A stretch of 64,000 nucleotides of DNA from Microbacterium sp. lyk4-40-TSB-66 (lineage in GTDB: Bacteria; Actinomycetota; Actinomycetes; Actinomycetales; Microbacteriaceae): the NCBI RefSeq assembly GCF_030209475.1, contig NZ_JARVRW010000001.1:62001-126000 (forward strand), read 5' to 3'. The notes beneath the pieces are model-generated. The model was given only the letters and a program-made list of their open reading frames with translations, made no database searches and was not told where the DNA came from. This document shows, one piece after another, positions 7,898 to 15,637 of the stretch; position 1 is the first letter of the stretch, and each line of letters begins with the position of its first letter. A program made the translations under genes and the position numbers.

Positions 7898-8491
7898 TCA
7901 GCCAGGCTTCTCCGAGAAATCGGGGGCGGCGGGGCGATGCGGCAGGTCACGTGGCCCCGCGTCCAGTATTCGCCTTACTCGCTCAAATGTCCGGGGAGTC
8001 AGATCCTCCGCAGGGAAGAAATCGTTCAGCAGGTCCTCGGCCTCCTCGGCGGTCCGGATCTCAAGCACCAAGAGAAGTACGGCCACGTCGTCAGCGTCAC
8101 GCGGCCCCCGTCTCTCGAGGGCACGGAGCTTCATTGCGAGGAGCATTGCGGGAGACGCCGCTTGGACGACAATCCCGTCCTGATCGTAAAGTGTCACCCA
8201 TTCCGCGCTTCGCCCCATTCCATCGGGGAGGAACATCGCCGCTTCATCATTGACCCAAGTGATGGGCCAGCCTCGTTCTCGTGCGATCTCGGCGGCAGCC
8301 GCCGCGACGTCTTCGGGCGGGGTGATGGGTCCGTCGATGTCCACGGTCGCGGGACGGTCGGCGTCGATCGTCAGAGCTATGGCCGCCCCGCCGACGATCT
8401 GGATGGTCGCCGAATTGCCTGCAGCTCTCAGGCGAACGATGATCTCGCGGATGCCGTCGATGATGTCGGCCCGAGTCAGCGTGCCGGACAC
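7898..8491 (-). CDS. AbiEii/DUF6036-like nucleotidyltransferase toxin
   Basis: 197 residues from a GTG (VSGTLTRADII) with AGAAGGGA upstream. The segment QIVGGAAIALTIDADRPATV, followed by DID, is the nucleotidyltransferase core: GG near residue 34 and the DxD-type acidic pair near 48-50. A later LAMKLRALERRGPRDADDVA helix is typical of AbiEii/DUF6036 proteins. These act as toxins paired with an upstream DNA-binding antitoxin; the preceding gene is an XRE protein 30 bases away, which fits. Relatives transfer nucleotides to tRNA, but the substrate here is unknown. Confidence 0.75.
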   Translation of the reverse strand: MSGTLTRADIIDGIREIIVRLRAAGNSATIQIVGGAAIALTIDADRPATVDIDGPITPPEDVAAAAAEIARERGWPITWVNDEAAMFLPDGMGRSAEWVTLYDQDGIVVQAASPAMLLAMKLRALERRGPRDADDVAVLLLVLEIRTAEEAEDLLNDFFPAEDLTPRTFERVRRILDAGPRDLPHRPAAPDFSEKPG

Positions 8492-8521
8492 GAGGTCCCT
8501 TCTGTGCGAGGCGAGCTCCGT

Positions 8522-9103
8522 CTACACACTGAGCAGCTCGCCTTTCTCGATCGCGACACCTCGCCGGAGGAACTCCGCCGCGATCTGTGAGCGATCCGCG
8601 GCCCACGGAAGAGGGCGCGAGCTGCGCTGAGGCTCCCAGATGGCATCCGGATGACCCGGACGCTGCGCCGCCCAGGTGGGAACGGGCGCGGACACTTCTC
8701 GCAGGCGCAACTCCACGAGTGCGGCGACGGCGTCCAGCCAACGGGAGGGTGACTCATCCGGCGGCTCTGCGGAGAGAAGCACTCGCTTCACGGGGTCGGC
8801 GGAGGCGAGATCGTCTGCGAGTTGGAGAAAACGGCGATACGCCTGCGCGTGCCGTTCGTCAGCCTCAGCCTGCGTGATCTCGTCGACGGCGCTGGCAGCG
8901 GGTGTGCGACCTTCTGCATCGAAGGGAACCCATTCGAGTCCGATCGTCGAGGCGAGTCGATCCAAGGTGGACGAGGTCGGGTCGCGGCGGCCATTCTCGA
9001 TGGCGCTGAGATTGCTGGCGCCGACGCCCGATCGAGAAGCCACGGTCCTAAGACTCTCACCGGATCGCCGGCGCGCCCGCCGGAACGAACTCACGATCGT
9101 CAC
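8522..9103 (-). CDS. XRE-family antitoxin/regulator of the pair
   Basis: 193 residues from a GTG with a perfect AGGAGG six bases upstream. N-terminal Cro/C1 helix-turn-helix (about residues 6-62): LRTVASRSGVGASNLSAIEN, then TLDRLASTIGLEWVPF. The remaining 130 residues are acidic then basic, with WLDAVAALVELRLREVS, and are unassigned. It precedes the nucleotidyltransferase gene and sits just downstream of a perfect palindrome. It is therefore probably the autorepressing antitoxin of a type II or type IV system; the type is inference. Confidence 0.75.
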   Translation of the reverse strand: MTIVSSFRRARRRSGESLRTVASRSGVGASNLSAIENGRRDPTSSTLDRLASTIGLEWVPFDAEGRTPAASAVDEITQAEADERHAQAYRRFLQLADDLASADPVKRVLLSAEPPDESPSRWLDAVAALVELRLREVSAPVPTWAAQRPGHPDAIWEPQRSSRPLPWAADRSQIAAEFLRRGVAIEKGELLSV

Positions 9104-9114
9104 GAGTCACCTCC

Positions 9115-9134
9115 TGTTATCTAAAACGATAACA
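9115..9134 (-). promoter_or_regulatory. operator of the toxin-antitoxin pair
   Basis: TGTTATC (9115-9121) and GATAACA (9128-9134) are perfect 7-base inverted arms around TAAAAC. This AT-rich box overlaps the 5' edge of the AGGAGG ribosome site of the XRE gene and stands out from the GC-rich surroundings. It is a likely binding site for the XRE protein. Confidence 0.6.
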
Positions 9135-9165
9135 CCCTCGTCTTCAGCGGGGCGCGCGCGCTGAC

Positions 9166-9194
9166 AAGGGCCCGGACACACCGCCCGGGCCCTT
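9166..9194 (-). terminator. hairpin after the DUF4353 gene
   Basis: AAGGGCCCGG (9166-9175) pairs perfectly with CCGGGCCCTT (9185-9194) around a 9-base loop. It lies 10 bases past the end of the minus-strand DUF4353 gene. In that direction the stem is followed by GTC rather than a T run. Confidence 0.75.
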
Positions 9195-9204
9195 CGCGCA
9201 GCGG

Positions 9205-10794
9205 TTACGGCCGCCCGCCGCCCATTCCTCCTCCTCCCATCCCGCCGGCTGCCGCGACACCGGCCGTGACCGAGGTCGCGGTGCCGTCGACGCTCACGGT
9301 GTACGACTGCCCGTCGGTGATCGTGGATGCCGAGAACACCACCGAAGCGAAGGACTTCGTGGCCGTGTACGAGGAGATGACGGTGCCGCCGGCATCCGTG
9401 ATTTGAACCGTCGAACCCGCGGAACCCGACGCGGCAGCCGCCAACCAGCCCTGCGCCGACGACTCGTCGGGAGACTCCGCCATGCCGGAGCTGCCGATCG
9501 CGACGAGCGTTCCCCCCGACACGTCGATGCCGCCGTTCGAATCGAGCGCGCCGTTGTTCTGCGCGGTGGGGCCGTAGACGGTGACGTCTCCGCCGGTCAT
9601 GGTGATGCTGCCGTTCGAATCGAGGCCGTCGCCGCCGGCGTCGACCACGAGGGTGCCGTCCGAGATCGTGAGGGTTTCGCCGGTGTCCTGCATGCCGCCG
9701 CCCATGCCGCCGCTCGAGCTCGACGCGGCGTTCCCCGACGCGTTCACGCCGTCGTCCGACGAGGTCACGCGGGTGGTGCCGCCGGCGATGCGGATGTCGG
9801 CCGCCTCGAGGCCCTCGTACGACTGGCTGATCGTGACGTCACCGCCCGCGATCGCGAGTGCCGTCTCGGCATGGATGCCATCGCCCTCGGCCGCGAGCGA
9901 GAGCGTGCCGCCGGTGATCACGGCATCCGTCTGCGCGTCGATGCCGTCGTCGGTCGCGGTGCCGTCGATGGTGCCGCCGACGATCCAGACGTATCCCTGG
10001 GTGGCGTCATCCGTCTGATCGCTCTTGAGCGCATCGCCGCCGGCGGTGAGGGTGAGCGTGCCGTCCTTCACGACGAGGGAGTCCTTGCCGCGGAGGGCGT
10101 CGTCGGCGGCATCCACCGTGATCGTGCCGCCGATGATCGCGAGGTCGTCGGTGGCGGAGATGCCGTCGTTGCCTGAGTCGGTGACCGTGAGGGCGCCGGA
10201 GCCTGAGACGGTGAGGTCGCTGTCGGCGTAGATGGCGGCGCTCGCGTCGGCGTCGGCGGAACTCGTCGCGGTGACCGTGTTGGTGGACCCGGCGGCCAGA
10301 TTCACCGCCACGTCGTCGGCCGTCACGACCTGGATCGCCGAACCCGAGGTGCTCGCGATCGTCGCGTCGTCGAGCACGAGGATCACCTGCGCGTCGTCGG
10401 GGGCGGCGACCACGACGTTCCCGTCGAGCGTGCCGCTGAGCTGGTAGACGCCCGCGGCGGTGATCGTGATGGTCGACCCGTCGACGGTGACGCCCGCCGA
10501 GTCGCTCGAGGCGGTGGCGCCCGCGAGCGTGATGGTCTCGGCATCCGCGATGCTCCACTCGTCGTCGTTCACGACCGTGCCGTCGGCGTTGGCCGCGAGC
10601 AGCTCGGCGGCGGCTTCGGGGATGGTGGAGTCGATGTCGGAGGTGGTCTGCACACGGGATTCGACGCTGGATTCCGCGGCGGCCGACGGCGAAGCGGAGG
10701 AGAGGGTCGTGGCGGGCTGTGCGGTGACGGCGCAGCCGGCGAGGACGAGGCCGGCGAGGGCCAGGGGCAGGGCGAGGGGGATCAGGCGGCGCAT
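9205..10794 (-). CDS. DUF4353 carbohydrate-binding-domain lipoprotein
   Basis: 529 residues. The signal peptide MRRLIPLALPLALAGLVLAG is followed directly by Cys, a lipobox (LAGC), so it is a predicted lipoprotein. From about residue 70 to 440 it is a run of parallel-beta-like repeats rich in Gly, Thr, Asp and Ala (GGTITVDAADDALRGKDSL; GGTLSLAAEGDGIHAETAL; GGDVTISQSYEGLEAADI), typical of DUF4353. The C-terminus ends in Gly/Met repeats (GGMGGGGMGGGRP). It is the last gene of the five-gene minus-strand operon, overlapping the VTC gene by 13 bases. DUF4353 or CotH proteins commonly accompany VTC and DUF4956. Its substrate is unknown. Confidence 0.85.
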   Translation of the reverse strand: MRRLIPLALPLALAGLVLAGCAVTAQPATTLSSASPSAAAESSVESRVQTTSDIDSTIPEAAAELLAANADGTVVNDDEWSIADAETITLAGATASSDSAGVTVDGSTITITAAGVYQLSGTLDGNVVVAAPDDAQVILVLDDATIASTSGSAIQVVTADDVAVNLAAGSTNTVTATSSADADASAAIYADSDLTVSGSGALTVTDSGNDGISATDDLAIIGGTITVDAADDALRGKDSLVVKDGTLTLTAGGDALKSDQTDDATQGYVWIVGGTIDGTATDDGIDAQTDAVITGGTLSLAAEGDGIHAETALAIAGGDVTISQSYEGLEAADIRIAGGTTRVTSSDDGVNASGNAASSSSGGMGGGMQDTGETLTISDGTLVVDAGGDGLDSNGSITMTGGDVTVYGPTAQNNGALDSNGGIDVSGGTLVAIGSSGMAESPDESSAQGWLAAAASGSAGSTVQITDAGGTVISSYTATKSFASVVFSASTITDGQSYTVSVDGTATSVTAGVAAAGGMGGGGMGGGRP

Positions 10795-11603
10795 GATGCG
10801 TCCTTTCGGGTGGGGTGGGAGGAGGCGAACGGGCCCGCGAGCACGCGGGTCCAGCGGTTGGAGGGGAGGTCGGAGCGCAGGGCCGCCATGCCGGTGGCGT
10901 ACTTGCTGATGCGCTGCGGGCGGTGTCCGGCCCGCCAGAGTGCCCGGTCGAAGGCGCCTGCCTGACCGGGGGACTTCGTCTCGACGATCGCGAAACGGGG
11001 GAGGGTGAACCCGCCGCCGCCGGCATCGACCCAGCGCAGGTCGAGGTCGATCGTCGCGCGCGACGGGATCGCACCCGGCAGCAGCAGCGTGGTGCGGCGG
11101 TACAGCGTCTGCAGCCGTGCATCGAGGTCGTCGGCGCGGGTGGGCTCGACCCCGATCGCGTCGAGCGCCTCGGCCACGTCATCACGGGCCTCGGCGGTGA
11201 GCCGGTCGGCGGCGTCGAGGTCGTAGGCGTCGCGGTCCTTGCGGGTGAGACCGCGCGCACCGCGCGTCTTCAACTCGAGGTACGCCGCCCCCGTATCGAC
11301 GTAGGTGCGGGTGCGGAGCTTGAACCGACGCCGGCGCCCGTGGGCGGCGAGGCGGTAGCTCAGCAGGTCGGGGGTGTCGAAATACACCGACCGGTAGGCG
11401 AGTTCGCGCTCGCCGGCGATCTCGAGGGCGGCCGGCGCGTCGGCGGAGCGCTGGAGGTCTTCGAGAAGGGATGCCGTGGCATCCATCGGCACGACGTACT
11501 TGCGGTCGACGCGGGTGAGCAGGGCGGCGTCGGTGGTGAGGGCGTCGAGGCCGATCGCGGGGAGGGCCGCGATGGCGGTGGCGGCGCGGGCGCGGGCGGT
11601 CAT
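10782..11603 (-). CDS. VTC-domain polyphosphate polymerase
   Basis: 273 residues from the ATG that overlaps the DUF4956 stop (ATGA). It has the VTC tunnel motifs in order: LLTRVDRKYVVP (about residue 30), YRSVYFDTPDLLSY (75), RRRFKLRTRTYVDTGAAYLE (95), LKTRGARGLTRKDRD, then TIDLDLRW and FAIVETKS. In yeast Vtc4 these basic and acidic residues line a tunnel that makes polyphosphate from ATP. Bacterial stand-alone VTC proteins are assumed to do the same. No membrane segment is present; the adjacent DUF4956 membrane protein is the likely anchor. Confidence 0.88.
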   Translation of the reverse strand: MTARARAATAIAALPAIGLDALTTDAALLTRVDRKYVVPMDATASLLEDLQRSADAPAALEIAGERELAYRSVYFDTPDLLSYRLAAHGRRRRFKLRTRTYVDTGAAYLELKTRGARGLTRKDRDAYDLDAADRLTAEARDDVAEALDAIGVEPTRADDLDARLQTLYRRTTLLLPGAIPSRATIDLDLRWVDAGGGGFTLPRFAIVETKSPGQAGAFDRALWRAGHRPQRISKYATGMAALRSDLPSNRWTRVLAGPFASSHPTRKDASCAA

Positions 11604-12259
11604 CGGGTGCCCCCGAGCAGATCGGCGAATGCCGCGTCGGCGCTGCGACGCGGGCCGGGGGCCGCGTCGGAGAGCTCGCCGACGCCTCGCGGGGCGGCGG
11701 CGACCGGCCGTGCGCCGCCCACCCGGTACCGCACGTCGACCAGGGTCGTGTCGTCGACGAGGTCGAGCTGCTGCACGGTCAGACCCGTCACCTCGCCGCC
11801 GAGCAGACGTTCGAGTTCGGCGCGCAGCTCGGTCTCGTCGGCGATCGCGCGGTCGAGGTGCACGGTCTGGTGGCGGGCCCGCGACAGCACGCGCGGGTGA
11901 TCGGCGACGGCGAGGACGGCCACGATGAGGGCGACCAGAAGAAGAGGGGTGGCGAGGTCGGTGGGCGGCAGTCCGCAGATCAGGCCGATCGCGAGAGCGG
12001 CGAAGTAGTACGCCACCTCGCGCTGGGTGATCTCGCTCGAGCGGAGCCGGATGATCGACAGCACGCCGAAGAGTCCGAGGCCGAGACCCAGGGCTACCTC
12101 GGCGGTGCCGAGCACGGTCGCCACAGCCAGCACGCCGACGTTGACGCCGAGGAAGGCGACGACGAGGTCCCGCCGGCGGTGACGCTGGAAGTAGATGGCG
12201 CTGAGCAGGATGGCGGCGACGAGGTCGGTCGCGGCGAGGATCAGGGCGGTGGTGGTCAT
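11600..12259 (-). CDS. DUF4956 membrane protein
   Basis: 219 residues. Four hydrophobic segments lie in the first 120 residues, including GVLAVATVLGTAEVALGLGL and FGVLSIIRLRSSEITQREVA. The latter, with its RLRS(S)EI motif after the helix, is the DUF4956 signature. A soluble C-terminal domain follows (ETELRAELERLLGGEVTGLT, VDVRYRV). DUF4956 and VTC genes co-occur widely and overlap here by ATGA, so the two products probably form a membrane complex. Start and stop both overlap neighbours. Confidence 0.87.
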   Translation of the reverse strand: MTTTALILAATDLVAAILLSAIYFQRHRRRDLVVAFLGVNVGVLAVATVLGTAEVALGLGLGLFGVLSIIRLRSSEITQREVAYYFAALAIGLICGLPPTDLATPLLLVALIVAVLAVADHPRVLSRARHQTVHLDRAIADETELRAELERLLGGEVTGLTVQQLDLVDDTTLVDVRYRVGGARPVAAAPRGVGELSDAAPGPRRSADAAFADLLGGTR

Positions 12260-13656
12260 GGGGTGCTCCTAGCGGGGGTCCGGGTGGCGGGATGGATGAG
12301 GCTGAGCGTGTCAAGGGCTCGGGGTGGGGGATGGGTGCCGGTCCCTTCGACAGGCTCAGGGACCTGGGTTGTGGGCTGGCGGCGGCGGAGGCTGAGGGTG
12401 TCGAGGCCTCGGGGCGGGGGATGGGTGCCGGTCCCTTCGACAGGCTCAGGGACCCGGGTGGGGGACTCGGGGACCTGGTCGGGGGACTCGGGGACCTGGG
12501 CGGGGGGCTCAGGGACCGGGGTGGCGGACCCGGCGACCTCGGTGGCGGACCCGGGAGTCAGGGACGGAAGGCCCTGGGTCGCGGGCGGCTCCGGCCGTGA
12601 GATCGGCGTGCGCGTCGGGGGCCCGGCATCCGTTCGCGGGAAGACGAGCGCGCGCTGCACGCCGTAGCTGAGGACGAACAGCACCCCCTCGGTCACGACC
12701 TTCGCCGGCAGCAGGGCCAGGCCGTTGTCGGTCAGGAACGACATCCACGCGATGTTCGAGGCGAGCAGCGCGAGGGCGAGTACGCCGTATCTCACGGCCT
12801 GGGGCAGCATCGACCCGCCGCGCGCGCGGAAGACGACGCGGCGGTTGACGACGAAGTTGGCCGTGGCCGACAGCACGCGGGCGGCGATGATCGAGGGCAC
12901 GAGCCACCCGGTGAGCGCCTGCAGCACGAGGAGTGCGACCGTGTCGACGAGGAACGCGGCGAGCGACGACGACGCGAACAGCAGCACCGGCAGCAGCACG
13001 CGCAGGGAGTCGCGCACAGGGCGGAAGTGGCTCGCGGCGTTGTGATCGAGGTAGACGGTGTCGATGGGCACCTCGTGCGCGGCGAGCTGGTCGGGGCCGA
13101 GGCGCAGCAGCATCCGCTGCTCGTACTCGAAGCCCTCGCCCGGGATGCCGATCGCCCAGGCCAGGCGGTCGGAGGGGATGCCGCGGAGCCCGGTCTGCGT
13201 ATCGGAGACCCGGCGACCGGTCGCGAGACGGAAGAGCCCGCGCGCGGTCGCGTTGCCGACCCGACTCCGAAGCGGAACCTCACCGCGGAACCCGCGGACC
13301 CCCAGCACGAGCGTGCTCCGGCCGGCGGCCGCGTCGCGGCGGAGGGCATCGGCCACGCGGCAGACGTCGGCGGGCGTGTGCTGGCCGTCGGCGTCGGCGG
13401 TGACGACGTCGGCATCCGGATCGTGGACGGCGATGTGGGCGAAGCCCGTCTTCAGCGCCGCTCCCTTGCCGCGGTTGCTCGGGTGCGCGACGACGTGGGC
13501 GCCCGCCTCGCGGGCGGCGGCGAACACCGACGCAAAGGCGGGACCGCTGCCGTCGTCGACGACCAGCACGTCGAGGTCGGGATCGGCGCGCAGCAGCTCG
13601 AACACGAGGGCGGGCAGCCGCGGGCCGGGCTCGAAGGCGGGGATGAGGACGAACAC
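12256..13656 (-). CDS. GT2 glycosyltransferase fused to GtrA domain
   Basis: 466 residues from a GTG two or three bases after the previous stop. Residues 1-215 are a family 2 glycosyltransferase (VFVLIPAFEPG, VLVVDDGSG, NRGKGAALKTGF, TADADGQHTP). Residues about 220-350 are a GtrA domain with four helices (LAAFLVDTVALLVLQALTGW; ATANFVVNRRVVFRARGG). This is the usual layout for transfer of a sugar to a lipid carrier and its flipping or retention at the membrane. The last 115 residues are Pro/Thr-rich (VPEPVEGTGTHPPPRGLDTL, twice) and are encoded by repeat DNA at 12300-12550. They look like a foreign extension of the domain core. Confidence 0.87.
   Translation of the reverse strand: MFVLIPAFEPGPRLPALVFELLRADPDLDVLVVDDGSGPAFASVFAAAREAGAHVVAHPSNRGKGAALKTGFAHIAVHDPDADVVTADADGQHTPADVCRVADALRRDAAAGRSTLVLGVRGFRGEVPLRSRVGNATARGLFRLATGRRVSDTQTGLRGIPSDRLAWAIGIPGEGFEYEQRMLLRLGPDQLAAHEVPIDTVYLDHNAASHFRPVRDSLRVLLPVLLFASSSLAAFLVDTVALLVLQALTGWLVPSIIAARVLSATANFVVNRRVVFRARGGSMLPQAVRYGVLALALLASNIAWMSFLTDNGLALLPAKVVTEGVLFVLSYGVQRALVFPRTDAGPPTRTPISRPEPPATQGLPSLTPGSATEVAGSATPVPEPPAQVPESPDQVPESPTRVPEPVEGTGTHPPPRGLDTLSLRRRQPTTQVPEPVEGTGTHPPPRALDTLSLIHPATRTPARSTP
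12300..12458. repeat. two 68-base direct repeats with REP-like palindrome
   Basis: Two near-identical units begin at 12301 and 12391 (90-base spacing). Each ends in a 25-base palindrome with arms GGTCCCT and AGGGACC around TCGACAGGCTC (12340-12364 and 12430-12454). The same palindrome recurs at 35407-35431. The units are read through as the C-terminal tail of the glycosyltransferase. Confidence 0.85.
12459..12550. repeat. degenerate 21-base tandem repeat
   Basis: This is a run of about four imperfect copies of GGGGACTCGGGGACCTGG. It continues directly from the GGGACC arm of the palindrome and codes for VPESPDQVPESPTRVPEP in the glycosyltransferase tail. It looks like slippage products grown from the palindrome edge. 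Confidence 0.65.
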
Positions 13657-13659
13657 CGC

Positions 13660-14712
13660 TCAGCCCGCCACGTAGAGGATGTCGCTGGTGCCGCGCTCGC
13701 CGCCGTTCGAGGGCGAGTTGATCACCTGTCCGTTGAAGTACATGGTGGACGAGCCGCCGCCGTCGAGGTTGTAGGCGGTGGTTGCCCCGAGCGAGAGCAT
13801 GATGTCGGCGAGTCCCGGCAGCGTGACGCCCTCGCTGTAGCCCTCCTGGCGGCCGTCGACCACCACGAAGACCAGGTGGTTGTCGTCGATCACGCCGACG
13901 GCGGTGCGCGGCTGGTCGCCCTGGATCGAATGGTTGCCGACGTTGGTGTCGACCTCGACGCCGTCGATACCGTCGACGACCTGAGCGTCCTCGACGATGG
14001 CGGGGCCGAAGCTGAGGGTGTTCCAGACTCCGGATGCCAGCAGCTCGGCCGCCGTGGTCGCGGTCTCGTCGTACACCTCGACGTGACCGTCGGTGTAGAA
14101 GGCGAGTCCCTGACGAGCGCCCTCGTCGCGGTAGACGACGCCGTTGCGGATCTCGATGCCCGTCGAGCGGAACCCGTAGTAGTCGCCGTTGATGGCGAAG
14201 ACCGCGTCGTTGGCGGCGGCGATCTCGCTGGTGGTCTGCGTGATGTTCTCGCCGAACTGGTTGTTGGCGAAGGCGGAACGCAGGTCGGTGGCGTCGCCGA
14301 GCACGACGTCGGCGACGAAGTAGGTGAGGGAGTCGGTCGTCACCGTCGAGACGGTGACGGAGGTGGAACCGTCGCTGAAGCTCGAATCGGTGAGGGTCGT
14401 CGCGGCCGTGGTCGCCGCGGACGCGGTGGTCTCGGGTGTCGCGGTGGCGGTGGCGGTGGCCGTGGAGTGCTCGGCCTCGTAGGCGGCGACGTCGGTGACC
14501 TCGACGTGCGGGATGAGGAAGCGGTTGGCCGCCCACGCCGCCGAGCCTCCCGCGGTGAGCAGCACGACGAGGCCCCCGGCGAGGAGGGCGCGGCGGGCGA
14601 CGCGGGTCGGCTTCCGGCGGGGCTCGGTGGACGGCGCCACCCGGCCGCGGCGGGAGGCCGGGGTCGGTGCACCGTCGGGGGCGGTGTCGGGGGTGAGGTC
14701 TGCGGGGTCCAT
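13660..14712 (-). CDS. phosphodiester glycosidase (NAGPA domain) protein
   Basis: 350 residues. A basic cytosolic N-terminus, one membrane anchor near residues 40-62 (ALLAGGLVVLLTAGGSAAWA), a Thr/Ala-rich linker and an extracytoplasmic NAGPA domain. Its motifs are AINGDYYGFRSTGIEIRNGV, TAVGVIDDNHLVFVVVDGRQ and AYNLDGGGSSTMYFNG. NAGPA enzymes hydrolyse sugar-1-phosphodiesters, removing a capping sugar. It is the first gene of the operon with the glycosyltransferase, DUF4956, VTC and DUF4353 genes, pointing to processing of a phosphate-linked envelope glycan. The start is the ATG at 14712. Confidence 0.88.
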   Translation of the reverse strand: MDPADLTPDTAPDGAPTPASRRGRVAPSTEPRRKPTRVARRALLAGGLVVLLTAGGSAAWAANRFLIPHVEVTDVAAYEAEHSTATATATATPETTASAATTAATTLTDSSFSDGSTSVTVSTVTTDSLTYFVADVVLGDATDLRSAFANNQFGENITQTTSEIAAANDAVFAINGDYYGFRSTGIEIRNGVVYRDEGARQGLAFYTDGHVEVYDETATTAAELLASGVWNTLSFGPAIVEDAQVVDGIDGVEVDTNVGNHSIQGDQPRTAVGVIDDNHLVFVVVDGRQEGYSEGVTLPGLADIMLSLGATTAYNLDGGGSSTMYFNGQVINSPSNGGERGTSDILYVAG

Positions 14713-14812
14713 GGCACCAGGAAAAGCGCCGAGCCCTCCCCGCGGCCTAAGGCAGCCCTATCGGGAGCCAAGAGGAGCTACGAAAAACCTATGCCTACCC
14801 GGCGCTGCACGT

Positions 14813-15637
14813 TCAGGCCTCGTGCACGACCGCTGTCAGCTCGGTCATGAGATCACGAGCCAGGAAGCCGATCCCGACCCGCTGCTGGAGCCGATCCCCG
14901 GCGCGCGCATGGGTCCATCCTCCCCACACCGCCGCACGCCCGGCATCCATCCCCAGAGCGACGAACCCCGTGATGGTGCCCGACAGCACGTCGCCGCTGC
15001 CGGCGGTCCCGAGTCCCGATCCACCCGGCTCGGCCTGCCAGCACCGGCCGTCGGGCGTGGCGACGGTGCCGAAGCAGTGCACCACAGCGCCGTAGCGGCG
15101 GGAGATCTCCGCGATATCGGCCTCGCGGTCGTCGCCGAGGTCGCGCTCGAGCAGAAGCGCAGCCTCTTCCTCATTCGCGTTGATGAGCAGGTCGTCGGGA
15201 AGCGATTCCCGGTCGAAGGTCGGCAGGATGCCGAGGGCGAACGCATCCAGCACGAGCCGATCGATGTCGGCGTCGGCGACCGCTCGCAGGGCCGCGCGGG
15301 TGGCATCCGGATCATCGAAACCGGGGCCCAGAAGCACGGCATCCGCCGACTCGAGGGCGGAGCGCAGTGCGTCGTCGACCGCATCGGAGCCGCTGGGCAG
15401 CTCGTAGACGCCCGCCTCCGGCATCGCAGCGCCGAGTCCGGGCGAGACCGAGAAGGGCACGGCGATCCCCACCCGACCAGCACCGACCCGCATCGCCGCT
15501 TCGGCAGACAGCAGGACCGCCCCGGGGGACCGTGGCGATCCGCCCACGACGACGACCTGACCGCGCGACTTCTTGGAGCCACCGGCATCGGGAACGCCCC
15601 ACTCGCGCAGCATCTGCAGAGTGACGGGCTCAGACAT
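14813..15637 (-). CDS. nnrD: ADP-dependent NAD(P)H-hydrate dehydratase
   Basis: 274 residues. The start is the ATG giving MSEPVTLQMLREWGVP; it lies inside the last codons of the upstream phosphatase gene. Ribokinase-like fold with VVVVGGSPRSPGAVLLSAEA near residue 25, NANEEEA and the phosphate-binding TAGSGDVLSGTITGFVALGM near 220. It dehydrates S-NADHX/NADPHX using ADP, repairing damaged cofactors with an epimerase. The NnrE epimerase domain found fused in many bacteria is absent here, so this is the dehydratase-only form. Confidence 0.9.
   Translation of the reverse strand: MSEPVTLQMLREWGVPDAGGSKKSRGQVVVVGGSPRSPGAVLLSAEAAMRVGAGRVGIAVPFSVSPGLGAAMPEAGVYELPSGSDAVDDALRSALESADAVLLGPGFDDPDATRAALRAVADADIDRLVLDAFALGILPTFDRESLPDDLLINANEEEAALLLERDLGDDREADIAEISRRYGAVVHCFGTVATPDGRCWQAEPGGSGLGTAGSGDVLSGTITGFVALGMDAGRAAVWGGWTHARAGDRLQQRVGIGFLARDLMTELTAVVHEA

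Noticed and set aside
12459..12550. Minisatellite as a separate coding gene
   Set aside because: It is in frame with, and inside, the glycosyltransferase gene; no independent start.
13027..14850. 600-codon plus-strand frame opposite GT2-GtrA and NAGPA genes
   Set aside because: It crosses two real genes of the other strand and has no domain; low-complexity Gly/Arg/Val composition.
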